NCBI RefSeq assembly: GCF_016879755.1
Contig: NZ_WOFU01000003.1
Location: 186,001 to 250,000, forward strand
Direction of reading: 5' to 3'
Length of the DNA: 64,000 bases
Source of the DNA: Bacillus sp. B15-48
GTDB taxonomy: Bacteria > Bacillota > Bacilli > Bacillales > Cytobacillaceae
Program-made: the position numbers and the translations under genes
Shown here: piece by piece, positions 10,601 through 17,796 of the stretch
Layout of the letters: the number at the start of each line of letters is the position of its first letter
Numbering within the stretch: position 1 is the stretch's first letter
The notes under the pieces: generated by a model
Database searches by the model: none
Told to the model about the DNA's origin: nothing
Seen by the model: the letters and a program-made list of their open reading frames with translations, nothing else

Positions 10601-11862
10601 TCGATAATAAAATCTACATCAGGTTCGAATTTTTTTGCAGCCGTATAATGGGCAACTGTCTCAATCTCACCATCATCGATCTGAAAGGCAGCTTGAATCA
10701 ATTTTTCTCCGTAACCTGTCACAGTTGAACGTTCGATGGTCACATCATTAGGAAGACTCTGATACAAACTGGAAAGTCCTTCTCTAACGGTTTCAAGTGG
10801 ATTCCCTTTGTTTTTATCGTAAAATTCAAATAGCACTTCCTCTTTTTCACCAATTAGAACAATTTTCGTTGTCGTTGACCCGGCGTCAATTCCTAGGAAT
10901 GTACTTCCTTTGTATGTAGAAAGTCGATGTTTCTTTACCTTTGACTGACCATGGCGTTGCATGAACGCTTCAAGTTCACCTGATTGATGAAAAAGTGGTT
11001 CGTTTCGGTTGGAAACTTGTTTCCTTTTCGAGTTGCTCATTTTCAATAACATTTGGATTAGTTGATCAGCCTTGACGGAAGAGTTTTTTTCACTTTCTAA
11101 CGCTGCACCAATTGCCACATAATAATGACCATCTTGACTAAATAATACTTGTTCATTGTTTAGTTTGAGTGTTTGTATAAACCGTTTCCTAAGCTCTGGA
11201 AGAAAAGTTAAAGGCCCTCCAAGAAAGGCTATATTGCCTCGGATTGGTCTTCCGCTAGCGAGTCCTCCGATTGTCTGATTCACCACAGCTTGAAACACTG
11301 ATGCTGCAATATCTTCTTTCCTTGCTCCTTCATTAAGGAGTGGCTGAATATCCGTTTTTGCAAATACCCCGCATCTTGAGGCAATTGGATATATTTTTTC
11401 TGCTGAAATAGCCAGTTTATTCAGTCCTTCTGCATCGGTATTTAACAAGGAGGCGATTTGGTCGATAAACGCGCCCGTTCCCCCCGCGCAGGCCGAATTC
11501 ATCCGCTGTTCAAGGCCGTTTGTTAAATAAATTAGTTTTGCATCTTCCCCTCCAAGTTCGACAATAATATCAATATTAGACACCGTTGATTTTACTGCCT
11601 CTGTACAAGCTACTACCTCTTGGATAAAAGGAATTCCTAAATCTTCACAAAGCCCTAAGCCCGAAGATCCGCTTGCATTTATTTTTAATCTTGCATCAGG
11701 AAACTCGTCTGAAAGTTGTTGTAATAAACGAAGTGTCGTATTTTTAATATCAGAAAAATGGCGTTGATACGATTTAAACACCATTTCATTCTTATGATTC
11801 AAAACGACCATCTTAGCTGTTGTTGAACCGACATCAAGCCCAACTTGAAGTTCCACATTCAT
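7621..11862 (-). CDS. Fused double activase and 2-hydroxyacyl-CoA dehydratase-like protein
   Basis: 1413 residues. It starts with two BcrAD/BadFG-type ATPase domains. The first (about 1-265) has GLDVGSTTAK, GGEDAK, a Cys in SACAGGTG and a second Cys in ASRCGVF. The second (about 320-580) has GIDAGSTTTK, GGQDMK, ACSAGCGSF and GSRCTVF. In this family such cysteine pairs hold a [4Fe-4S] cluster at the dimer interface, and ATP hydrolysis drives low-potential electron transfer. A Cys cluster follows (HRRCGLCENNCP, NRCERGAG), then a DUF2229-like region (GLPRVLNMYENYPFW, PYHIDPGINH), then a HgdB-like region (NDACYPAI, QPFGCLPNHV). The TetR gene lies 33 bp upstream on the same strand. The substrate is unknown. 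A second, split version of the same system lies at 17797-22972. Confidence 0.88.
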   Translation of the reverse strand: MNVELQVGLDVGSTTAKMVVLNHKNEMVFKSYQRHFSDIKNTTLRLLQQLSDEFPDARLKINASGSSGLGLCEDLGIPFIQEVVACTEAVKSTVSNIDIIVELGGEDAKLIYLTNGLEQRMNSACAGGTGAFIDQIASLLNTDAEGLNKLAISAEKIYPIASRCGVFAKTDIQPLLNEGARKEDIAASVFQAVVNQTIGGLASGRPIRGNIAFLGGPLTFLPELRKRFIQTLKLNNEQVLFSQDGHYYVAIGAALESEKNSSVKADQLIQMLLKMSNSKRKQVSNRNEPLFHQSGELEAFMQRHGQSKVKKHRLSTYKGSTFLGIDAGSTTTKIVLIGEKEEVLFEFYDKNKGNPLETVREGLSSLYQSLPNDVTIERSTVTGYGEKLIQAAFQIDDGEIETVAHYTAAKKFEPDVDFIIDIGGQDMKCIKIKEGVIDRIVLNEACSAGCGSFLESFAETLGENVQEFSQLALTAQAPVDLGSRCTVFMNSKVKQVQKEGASIPDISAGLAYSVVLNALYKVIKLKSVDEMGHRIVVQGGTFLNNAVLRTFEKLTGKEVIRPDLAGLMGAYGCALLSKQKWIKEKKSSLLTGQKIHDFHVTTTHRRCGLCENNCPITINRFADKRTFISGNRCERGAGRPKIKSALPNLVEEKREKLFNRTSLSGTDAYRGKIGLPRVLNMYENYPFWHAFFSELGYEVVLSDSTSKEMFEKGMDTIPSESVCYPAKLAHGHIINLIEKGVKKIFYPAVVYEKNESKAQQNHFNCPVVASYSEVIRVNMESIFVENQIEYVSPFISFDEPNSLLTELGRTFDDLSKKEMKRAVKLAKQMEADYKEWLQKRGEDVINQLKAEKTIGIVMAGHPYHIDPGINHGVSEEINRLGMAVLTEDAISHLAIDQSHVDVVNQWTFHSRLYRAAAVIKENPQLEILQVTSFGCGIDAITTDAVEEMMEENNQLYTWLKMDEVSNLGAARIRLRSLKAAIAEQRDKEFAVRKTNCRLKELEPVFTKEAKEREYTILAPQMLPSHFELFEKAFQLHGYKLKVIKNVTDEAVEQGLRYVNNDACYPAIITIGQLVSTLKTGEYDLNRTAVIMSQTGGGCRATNYLALLKKALKNAGMQQIPVLSLNAGGVDGVKHPGFKITPLLAKKLVVSACLGDLLMRLKLAVRPYEKIEGSTEMVYSKWMERCRKLLENFSMKEYKQMIQAIISSFEKVEVFVHKKPRVGIVGEILVKFHPYANNQLIEQIEKEGGEAIVPDFIDFFLYGLHNKNFKVDHFGLPKYNKLIGKVATEFIEFYRNPIRQALISSNRFEAPPKITEIANRAANFLSLGNQMGEGWLLPGEMAELMDSGVENVVCVQPFGCLPNHVIGRGMFNAIKKEYPNANLISIDYDSNISKVNQVNRIKLMINIAKNKVQA

Positions 11863-11895
11863 CTCTCCCTATACTTCTCTCTTAATCAAACTACT

Positions 11896-12495
11896 TTAAA
11901 GATCATTTTGATAACCAAAATAACGGTCTAGCAAAATCTCTACCCTTGTTTCAACATCTGGAAATGAAAAGTCAGTAACCAATTCGTATAGAGGCTCAAT
12001 TAAAGTAGGCAGGAATAAGGCGCCCATAATGTGAGTCATCATTACTGTTAGAATTTGCGAATCCTGTTCGCCAGAAAGTTCTTGAATCGTTTTTTGTACC
12101 TTCTTTAATCCAATCACTTTTATAAAATTCATGAAATTTATTTGACTTTCAAACATAGCTGGCTCTTGCATCACCAGTCTCCGAATAATAAATGGATATT
12201 GCTGGTTTGTTTTTAAATATTCAATAAGAAAATATTTTAATCTTTCACGAGGAGTGATTGATGCATCATCTAAAATAGCAAAAGACTCTCTAAGGGAATT
12301 CAATAAAATCTGAATGGCCTCATTCAACAATTTATCTTTTGATCCAAAATGATAATTAATTGAGGCTACATTTACCTTAGCCAAACTAGCAATTTTACGC
12401 ACCGTCACCCCGTCAAACCCTTCTTTTTTCATTAATTTGAGTGTAACGTTTAAAATGAGATCTCTTTTAGATACGTCTTTTTCTGCTTTCATCAT
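11896..12495 (-). CDS. TetR/AcrR-family regulator of the fused dehydratase/activase operon
   Basis: 199 residues with an N-terminal TetR helix-turn-helix (VTVRKIASLAKVNVASINYHF) and a ligand-binding helical C-terminal domain that I cannot assign to a ligand. It is the first gene of an operon with the large activase/dehydratase gene, 33 bp downstream. Two adjacent palindromes just below its own -10 box (12521-12543) suggest autorepression and control of the whole operon. Confidence 0.88.
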   Translation of the reverse strand: MMKAEKDVSKRDLILNVTLKLMKKEGFDGVTVRKIASLAKVNVASINYHFGSKDKLLNEAIQILLNSLRESFAILDDASITPRERLKYFLIEYLKTNQQYPFIIRRLVMQEPAMFESQINFMNFIKVIGLKKVQKTIQELSGEQDSQILTVMMTHIMGALFLPTLIEPLYELVTDFSFPDVETRVEILLDRYFGYQNDL

Positions 12496-12520
12496 TATCC
12501 CTATTTTCTTAATTAAGTTT

Positions 12521-12578
12521 AAACATTGTTTTAAACACTGTTTAATTTAACTATAACAAAGCTAAATTATGCTCACAA
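12521..12578 (-). promoter_or_regulatory. Promoter and tandem operators of the TetR-dehydratase operon
   Basis: On the minus strand, TTGTGA (12573-12578), 17 bp and TATAGT (12550-12555). Two 11-bp palindromes AAACATTGTTT (12521-12531) and AAACACTGTTT (12533-12543) lie at and just below the expected transcription start. Their centres are 12 bp apart, which fits two TetR dimers on nearby faces. Confidence 0.7.
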
Positions 12579-12681
12579 AATGAACGTTTATTAACTTTCT
12601 CTGAACAAAAGTGACTTTTGTCACATTTTCTAGCAACAAGAAAAAAAGTATTTACAAACCCCTATGAATCTTTTACAATAT

Positions 12682-12702
12682 AAAACGTAACAATTACGAT
12701 TA
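12682..12702 (+). promoter_or_regulatory. Zur box, imperfect copy
   Basis: The right half ATTACGATTA is perfect and the left half carries mismatches (AAAACGTAAC). It lies 49 bp upstream of a near-perfect Zur box and resembles the Bacillus consensus for the zinc-responsive repressor Zur. Confidence 0.65.
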
Positions 12703-12730
12703 ATGATATTGGTTTTATTTTTTAGATTTT

Positions 12731-12751
12731 AAATCGTAATTATTACGATTA
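12731..12751 (+). promoter_or_regulatory. Zur box, near-perfect
   Basis: A 21-bp palindrome, AAATCGTAAT then T then ATTACGATTA, matching the known Bacillus Zur operator at almost every position. It lies 53 bp before the zinc-binding lipoprotein start, so that gene should be derepressed when zinc is scarce. Confidence 0.88.
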
Positions 12752-12803
12752 TTTGCAAAAAAGATCATTTTAGTAACGTTAAATAAAGATTGGAGTGTTT
12801 TAA

Positions 12804-14006
12804 ATGAATGTAAGAAAATGGTTTACTACTTCCGTATTAGCTTCTAGTCTCTTACTTGCAGCCTGTGGAAACTCTGAAACTTCTAGCAATGAAGAGAACA
12901 TTGAAAACGAAACGTTAAAAGTGTTCACTACCATCTTTCCCCTAGAAGATTTCACAAAAAAAATTGGTGGTGATCATGTAGATGTTCAAAGCGTTTTACC
13001 ACCAAATGTCGATGCCCATACATATGAACCGTCGACAAGAGACATGATTGCACTCGCTGAATCTGATTTATTTATTTACACTGGTATAGGTGTTGAAGGG
13101 TTTGCGGATAAGGCTACTGAAATATTAAAAAATGAAGAAGTTACCATTCTCGCGGCTGGGAAAGGAATCGAACTGATTGAATCAAGTGATGATCACGACC
13201 ATGCTCACCATCACGAAGACGATCACGATAATGAGCATGGAGACGACAACCACCATGAAGAAGCTCACGGTCATGAACATGATGACAGCAACCACCATGA
13301 AGAGGCTCACGGCCATGAGCATGATGACGACAACCACCGCGAAGAGGCTCACGGTCATGAGCATGATAATGACAACCACCATGAAGAGGCTCACGGTCAT
13401 GAGCATGATGACGACAACCACCATGAAGAGGCTCACGGTCATGCCCATGAAACAGAAGATGACAATCATAACCATGGTGACGAGGATCCACATGTTTGGT
13501 TGGACCCGATTCGTTCAATTGCTCTTGCAGAAAACATTAAGAATTCATTGTCCGAGTTAATGCCAGAACAAGCTGAGGAATTTGAACAAAATTTTGTACA
13601 GTTAAAAGCAGAATTAGAAAAGCTTGATCAAGAATTCATCACAACAATTGACAATGCTCAAACGAAACACTTATTGGTATCCCATGCAGCTTATGGATAT
13701 TGGGAAGAGAGATATGGAATTAAACAGATTCCTATTACTGGAATTTCGCCAACACAGGAACCTTCACAAAAAGCGTTAAAAACGATTATCGAAGAGTCGA
13801 AAGAACATCAGATTCAGCACGTGATTTTCGATCAAAATTTAACTACAAAAATCGCTGAAATTGTTCAGAAAGAAATTGGAGCTGAAGCTCTTACCCTTCA
13901 TAATCTCGAAACAATTACTGAGGAAAATATCGAACAAGGGGATGACTACTTCAGCATTATGAGAAAGAACTTGCAGACCATCGAGATTGCATTAAATAAT
14001 AAATAA
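12804..14006 (+). CDS. Zinc-binding lipoprotein of the ZnuA/AdcA family with a long His-rich repeat loop
   Basis: 400 residues. The lipobox is LLAAC (Cys21). It is a cluster A-I solute-binding protein with metal ligands expected at DAHTYEPS, the His in DPHVWLDP, VSHAAYGYW and an acidic residue near FDQNLTT. Between the first two ligands lies a His/Asp/Glu-rich loop (about residues 128-228), much longer than usual, built from five 14-residue repeats of the type HEHDDDNHHEEAHG. Such loops gather zinc for the binding site. Two Zur boxes lie upstream. No ZnuB/ZnuC permease or ATPase genes are adjacent; a YcgR/YcgQ-like membrane pair follows instead. The ribosome site (TTGGAGTG) and the ATG are clear. 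Confidence 0.92.
   Translation: MNVRKWFTTSVLASSLLLAACGNSETSSNEENIENETLKVFTTIFPLEDFTKKIGGDHVDVQSVLPPNVDAHTYEPSTRDMIALAESDLFIYTGIGVEGFADKATEILKNEEVTILAAGKGIELIESSDDHDHAHHHEDDHDNEHGDDNHHEEAHGHEHDDSNHHEEAHGHEHDDDNHREEAHGHEHDNDNHHEEAHGHEHDDDNHHEEAHGHAHETEDDNHNHGDEDPHVWLDPIRSIALAENIKNSLSELMPEQAEEFEQNFVQLKAELEKLDQEFITTIDNAQTKHLLVSHAAYGYWEERYGIKQIPITGISPTQEPSQKALKTIIEESKEHQIQHVIFDQNLTTKIAEIVQKEIGAEALTLHNLETITEENIEQGDDYFSIMRKNLQTIEIALNNK
13233..13442 (+). repeat. 42-bp coding tandem repeat (five units)
   Basis: In-frame units begin at 13233, 13275, 13317, 13359 and 13401, with a partial sixth at 13443. Each encodes 14 residues rich in His, Asp and Glu. Unit-to-unit differences are few, so the repeat count is likely to vary between strains. 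Confidence 0.85.
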
Positions 14007-14041
14007 AGTGAAAAAGTTATATTCGATGATGGGTTTCCCTG

Positions 14042-14064
14042 CCCTACTACTTTAAGTAGTAGGG
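14042..14064 (+). terminator. Terminator after the zinc-binding lipoprotein gene
   Basis: Perfect 9-bp stem CCCTACTAC / GTAGTAGGG with a 5-base loop, then a T-rich stretch. It separates the lipoprotein gene from the following membrane genes. Confidence 0.85.
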
Positions 14065-14194
14065 TGCTTTGTTTTCGTATAATTAAAAAATTCGTTTTAT
14101 TTCAATTGAAATTCTAGCATAATCATAAATTTTTAAAATTTAACATAGATATTTTTTGATAGATATACAATATGCTATATCAAAGGAGGTTTAA

Positions 14195-14821
14195 ATGTTT
14201 CGAGTAATCCGTTCCTATATCATTGATTTTACTGGAATCATTCTTATGGGAATTCTTATCCTATTATTTTCGTTTGGCTCAGGATTTTCGTTTAATATGC
14301 CAGATTCCATTTTGAACCTGAATACGATTTTCCTCAGTATTTTAATTGAAGCGATGCCGTTTGTTTTAATAGGGGTGCTAATTGCAGGAGTCATTCAAAT
14401 ATTTGTTACCGAGGAACATATTCAGAGATGGATTCCTAAAAATAAATTACTAGCTGTTATTATGAGTTGTGTAGTAGGTGCTTTCTTTCCGGCATGCGAA
14501 TGTGGAATTGTCCCAATTGTCCGACGATTAATCGCTAAAGGTGTGCCAATTTATGCTGCAATGGGCTTTATGTTGACTGGCCCTCTTATCAATCCAATTG
14601 TCATCGCTTCTACATACATGGCCTTTGGTAATGATTTGCAAATTGCAGGGCTACGGATGGGATTAGGCTTTTTCATCGCCATCATCATTGCTTTCATTGT
14701 CAGCTTGATATTTAAAGGCACGCAATTTAAGCATACAAATTTAAACGTTCAGGTGAAAATGGAGCAAAAAAAAACAACCTTTTATCAACAAGTTTTGGGC
14801 GATGCTAACCCACTCGATTGA
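14195..14821 (+). pseudogene. YcgR-like permease (UPF0718/DUF318), 5' part of a frameshifted gene
   Basis: 208 codons, with AAAGGAGG before the ATG. Hydrophobic segments and the family motif FPACECGIVPIVRRL are present. The intact family member is a single protein of about 300 residues. Here the frame ends early, and the rest of the protein continues in the next frame at 14802-15188. The switch most likely happens in a run of nine A residues at 14766-14774. With eight A the reading would pass through KQPFINKFWAMLTHS into the downstream part and give one 330-residue protein. The cause may be a real mutation, slippage or a sequencing error. The neighbours (zinc-binding lipoprotein, YcgQ-like protein) suggest a role in metal uptake. 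Confidence 0.75.
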
Positions 14822-15188
14822 TGAATTTTTTGATATGGCTAAATTTTTAATCCTTGGTGCGTTTTTAGCGGCTTTTGTGCAAACCTATATGCCTGCACGA
14901 ACTCTATTAGAGGCTGGGAGTGGCCCAATGTCGTCACTATTCATTATGATGGGTTTAGCATTTATCCTCTCACTATGTTCTGAAGCGGATGCATTTATCG
15001 CTGCTTCTTTCAGTAATATTTTTCCAACACACTCGATTTTAGGTTTTTTAATTTTTGGACCGATGATTGATTTAAAAAACACGCTAATGATGCTAAGTGT
15101 TTTCCGATTTCGCTTTGTACTAGGAATGCTTGCACTCGTTTCAATAACTGTATTTATAACATTAATGCTGCTGCAAAGCTTCTTATAA
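14802..15188 (+). pseudogene. YcgR-like permease (UPF0718/DUF318), 3' part of a frameshifted gene
   Basis: 128 codons of C-terminal permease sequence (DEFFDMAKFLILGAF, LCSEADAFIAASF, FGPMIDLKN), overlapping the 5' part by 20 bases in the +1 frame. No convincing ribosome site precedes its ATG, so independent translation is unlikely. The conserved segment containing DEFFDM continues upstream in this frame as far as the poly-A run, which supports a single ancestral gene. The YcgQ-like gene follows after 13 bp with its own good ribosome site. Confidence 0.7.
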
Positions 15189-15201
15189 GGGAGGGGAACC
15201 T

Positions 15202-16200
15202 ATGACTTTTCATTTCCAACAAGCAATAAGAGCTTTAATCTTACTGGCATTTACTGGGCTAATTTTTAAACTTCACGTAACAGGCGAAATTACAAAGCTG
15301 ATTAATCCTAAATATGTCGGATTAAGTCAAACAGCCTCTGTTCTATTTTTAGTGTTATTTTTTATTCAAATTACAAGAATATGGTCAACGAATAATGAAA
15401 GTCATCATCAGTGTGATCATCAGCATGATTCCACATGCAGTCATCAGCATGACCACGGAAATAAACCTTTTACTTTTAAAAAGTTCATCTCTTACACGAT
15501 AACTGTGTTTCCTTTATTAACTGGTTTTCTCCTTTCTCCTAAGGTGCTGGACGCATCTATTGTTGACAAAAAAGGAGGCATGGCGATATTTGCAAACCAG
15601 TCACAAAGCACCGCTTATAATGCGGATGAATTTTCTTCAAATACAATAAATGACAGTGAAGACCCATTTGCACAAACCCATATAATTGATAATGAATTTG
15701 AAAAGCCAGATGAGGAAATAGAGGATATTTCTTTTATTGATCACTATGCAATCCCAGATTTGGAATATAAAAACGTAATGTCAAAAGCAGAGTATGATCA
15801 ACTTATTCAAGGCGTCAAGGAAACAAATAAAATAATCATGGATGAACCTGTTTTTGCTGCCTACTATGATGAAATTAGTTTTGATATCGAAACGTACAAG
15901 GGCAAAGAAATAGAACTTACCGGGTTTGTCTATAAAGAGGAAGGACTTAAAGAAAATCAACTCGTTCTCTCTCGATTCGTTATTACCCATTGTGTAGCAG
16001 ATGCAAGTATCATCGGATTTGTTACTGAAATTGCCGAGGCTCAAAATATTGAACAAGATACTTGGATTCGAGCAACTGGTGTATTAGATGTGACTGGATA
16101 TAATGGAATTGAGTTGCCCGTCGTAAAAGTAACCAATTGGGATATCATTGATGAACCTGACGAACCGTACCTTTACCCAATAACAATAAGAATTTTATAG
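15202..16200 (+). CDS. YcgQ-like membrane protein (TIGR03943 / UPF0703 family)
   Basis: 332 residues. Two or three N-terminal membrane segments are interrupted by a His/Cys-rich loop (ESHHQCDHQHDSTCSHQHDH, residues about 65-85) that could bind zinc. The C-terminal soluble domain contains FVITHCVADASIIGF and ends in a beta-rich region. Proteins of this family are always paired with a YcgR-type permease, as here (13 bp downstream of it). The ribosome site is AGGGAGGGG. The biochemical function is unproven. The upstream Zur boxes and zinc-binding lipoprotein argue for a zinc-related role. Confidence 0.85.
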   Translation: MTFHFQQAIRALILLAFTGLIFKLHVTGEITKLINPKYVGLSQTASVLFLVLFFIQITRIWSTNNESHHQCDHQHDSTCSHQHDHGNKPFTFKKFISYTITVFPLLTGFLLSPKVLDASIVDKKGGMAIFANQSQSTAYNADEFSSNTINDSEDPFAQTHIIDNEFEKPDEEIEDISFIDHYAIPDLEYKNVMSKAEYDQLIQGVKETNKIIMDEPVFAAYYDEISFDIETYKGKEIELTGFVYKEEGLKENQLVLSRFVITHCVADASIIGFVTEIAEAQNIEQDTWIRATGVLDVTGYNGIELPVVKVTNWDIIDEPDEPYLYPITIRIL

Positions 16201-16231
16201 GCTCTTTTTTATTGCTATTTTTCTACTCCTG

Positions 16232-16284
16232 TAACCAAAGGAAGTGCGATGAATGATTGAAATTGTCGCACCTTCCTTTGGTTA
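16232..16284 (+). terminator. Terminator after the ycgQ-like gene
   Basis: Long inverted repeat TAACCAAAGGAAG / CTTCCTTTGGTTA, extended by GTGCGA/TCGCAC with one bulge, followed by TTATTTAATTT. Confidence 0.75.
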
Positions 16285-16438
16285 TTATTTAATTTCCCTT
16301 CAGATTCTCCTTAAGTTAGTATCATTCTCCTACTGTATTCATAATGTTTCCGCCATTTTGATTATTCCCATATAATAGAGTACACTTTTAAAGGATAGGT
16401 TTATAGATGAATAAGGAATCGAGAAATGGGGAATACTG

Positions 16439-17641
16439 ATGAGCTTTATTCAATCAGGAACGAAAGAGTATAAACAGGCGAAAATCGCCTTATTTATTGC
16501 TGGATTAGTCCCTTTTATCACAATTTATACAACACAGCCAACGATGCCGTTATTTGCTGAAGAATTTAATGTTTCGGCCCCAATTGCTAGTTTAACTTTA
16601 TCAGTAACAACTGGTTTATTAGCAATCACCCTATTAATTGCCGGTTCTATTGCTGAAAATATAGGAATAAAAAGAATAATGGTAGCGTCGATGTTCCTCA
16701 CCTCGATAATGGGAATCTTATCGTCCTTAAGTCCAAACTTTTATACTTTATTAATTTTCCGCACGCTATTAGGAATTTTTGTTGCAGGAGTCCCCTCCAT
16801 CGCGATGGCATATATTGGAAAGACATTCAACCCGATGCACACGGCGATGATTATGGGCTTTTACATTTCAGGATCAAGCATTGGAGGAATGTCTGGAAGA
16901 ATCGTTGCCGGTGTATTAACTGATTTATTTACATGGAGAATCGCTTTTGCAGTTATCGGATTTACCACATTGATTTTAAGTATCATTTTTTTGTTTTCTT
17001 TGCCAACGATACGAACAGAAGCAAAAACGAAATTAGCCTGGGCGTCCATATGGGGTGCCTACAAAACACATTTAACCGATAACAAATTAAATTATTTGTT
17101 TATACTTGGCTTTTTATTAATGGGAAGCTTCGTATCAATGTATAATTACATTGGTTTCTTACTTATCTCCCCACCTTATAATCTAAGTCAAACCGTGATT
17201 GGCTTTATCTTTGTCGTTTATTTATGTGGTACGTTTAGCTCTATTTATATGGGGGAAAAAGCGAATAAGTATGGAGGTATTTTCATTTTAAAGTTTTCAA
17301 TCCTTATTACGATTAGTGGAGTATTACTTACAACAATACCGATTTTACTATACAAAATAGTAGGAATTGCCATTTTTACATTTGGCTTTTTTGCAAGCCA
17401 CTCAATCGTAAGTGCGCTAATTACAGCTCGAGCAGCACAAAATAAAGCACAGGCATCCTCTCTTTACTTATTGTTTTATTATTTGGGGTCTTCAATTGTT
17501 GGCTCATTTGGTGGTTATTTTTGGGAACATTTCCATTGGGGAGGAGTCATTGTATTTAATTTATCATTACTAGCTACTGGACTCTTTCTTACCACTGTCC
17601 GTGAGCAACGGGCCCTGTCTCAATCTACAAGAACAATGTGA
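16439..17641 (+). CDS. MFS transporter (YnfM/YybF-like)
   Basis: 400 residues with twelve predicted membrane segments. It has the typical first segments (TIYTTQPTMPLF), an A-like loop motif (GSIAENIGIKRIM) and FRTLLGIFVAGVPSIAMAY. The closest recognised type is the YnfM/YybF group of drug or metabolite exporters, whose substrates are mostly unknown. It stands alone between two hairpins. The start ATG has a weak ribosome site (ATGGGGAA). I see no regulator gene next to it. Confidence 0.85.
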   Translation: MSFIQSGTKEYKQAKIALFIAGLVPFITIYTTQPTMPLFAEEFNVSAPIASLTLSVTTGLLAITLLIAGSIAENIGIKRIMVASMFLTSIMGILSSLSPNFYTLLIFRTLLGIFVAGVPSIAMAYIGKTFNPMHTAMIMGFYISGSSIGGMSGRIVAGVLTDLFTWRIAFAVIGFTTLILSIIFLFSLPTIRTEAKTKLAWASIWGAYKTHLTDNKLNYLFILGFLLMGSFVSMYNYIGFLLISPPYNLSQTVIGFIFVVYLCGTFSSIYMGEKANKYGGIFILKFSILITISGVLLTTIPILLYKIVGIAIFTFGFFASHSIVSALITARAAQNKAQASSLYLLFYYLGSSIVGSFGGYFWEHFHWGGVIVFNLSLLATGLFLTTVREQRALSQSTRTM

Positions 17642-17696
17642 AGCCTAGTCCTTATATACTACGGTTCAATCTACACGAAACAATAAAATAATCAAC

Positions 17697-17736
17697 AAAG
17701 ACACATTCTTTATGCTTACAAAAAGGATGTGTCTTT
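17697..17736. terminator. Bidirectional terminator between the MFS and HgdB-like genes
   Basis: 12-bp stem AAAGACACATTC / GGATGTGTCTTT between convergent genes. Confidence 0.7.
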
Positions 17737-17796
17737 GGATCATCTTATTTAAATAGTTTGTCCAACAAAAAACTAAAATTGCGGACTCATCGAATG

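Noticed and set aside
13141-13560. Open frames on both strands over the His-rich repeats
   Set aside because: They are shadows of the 42-bp repeat in the zinc lipoprotein gene; composition is of simple repeats, with no ribosome sites.
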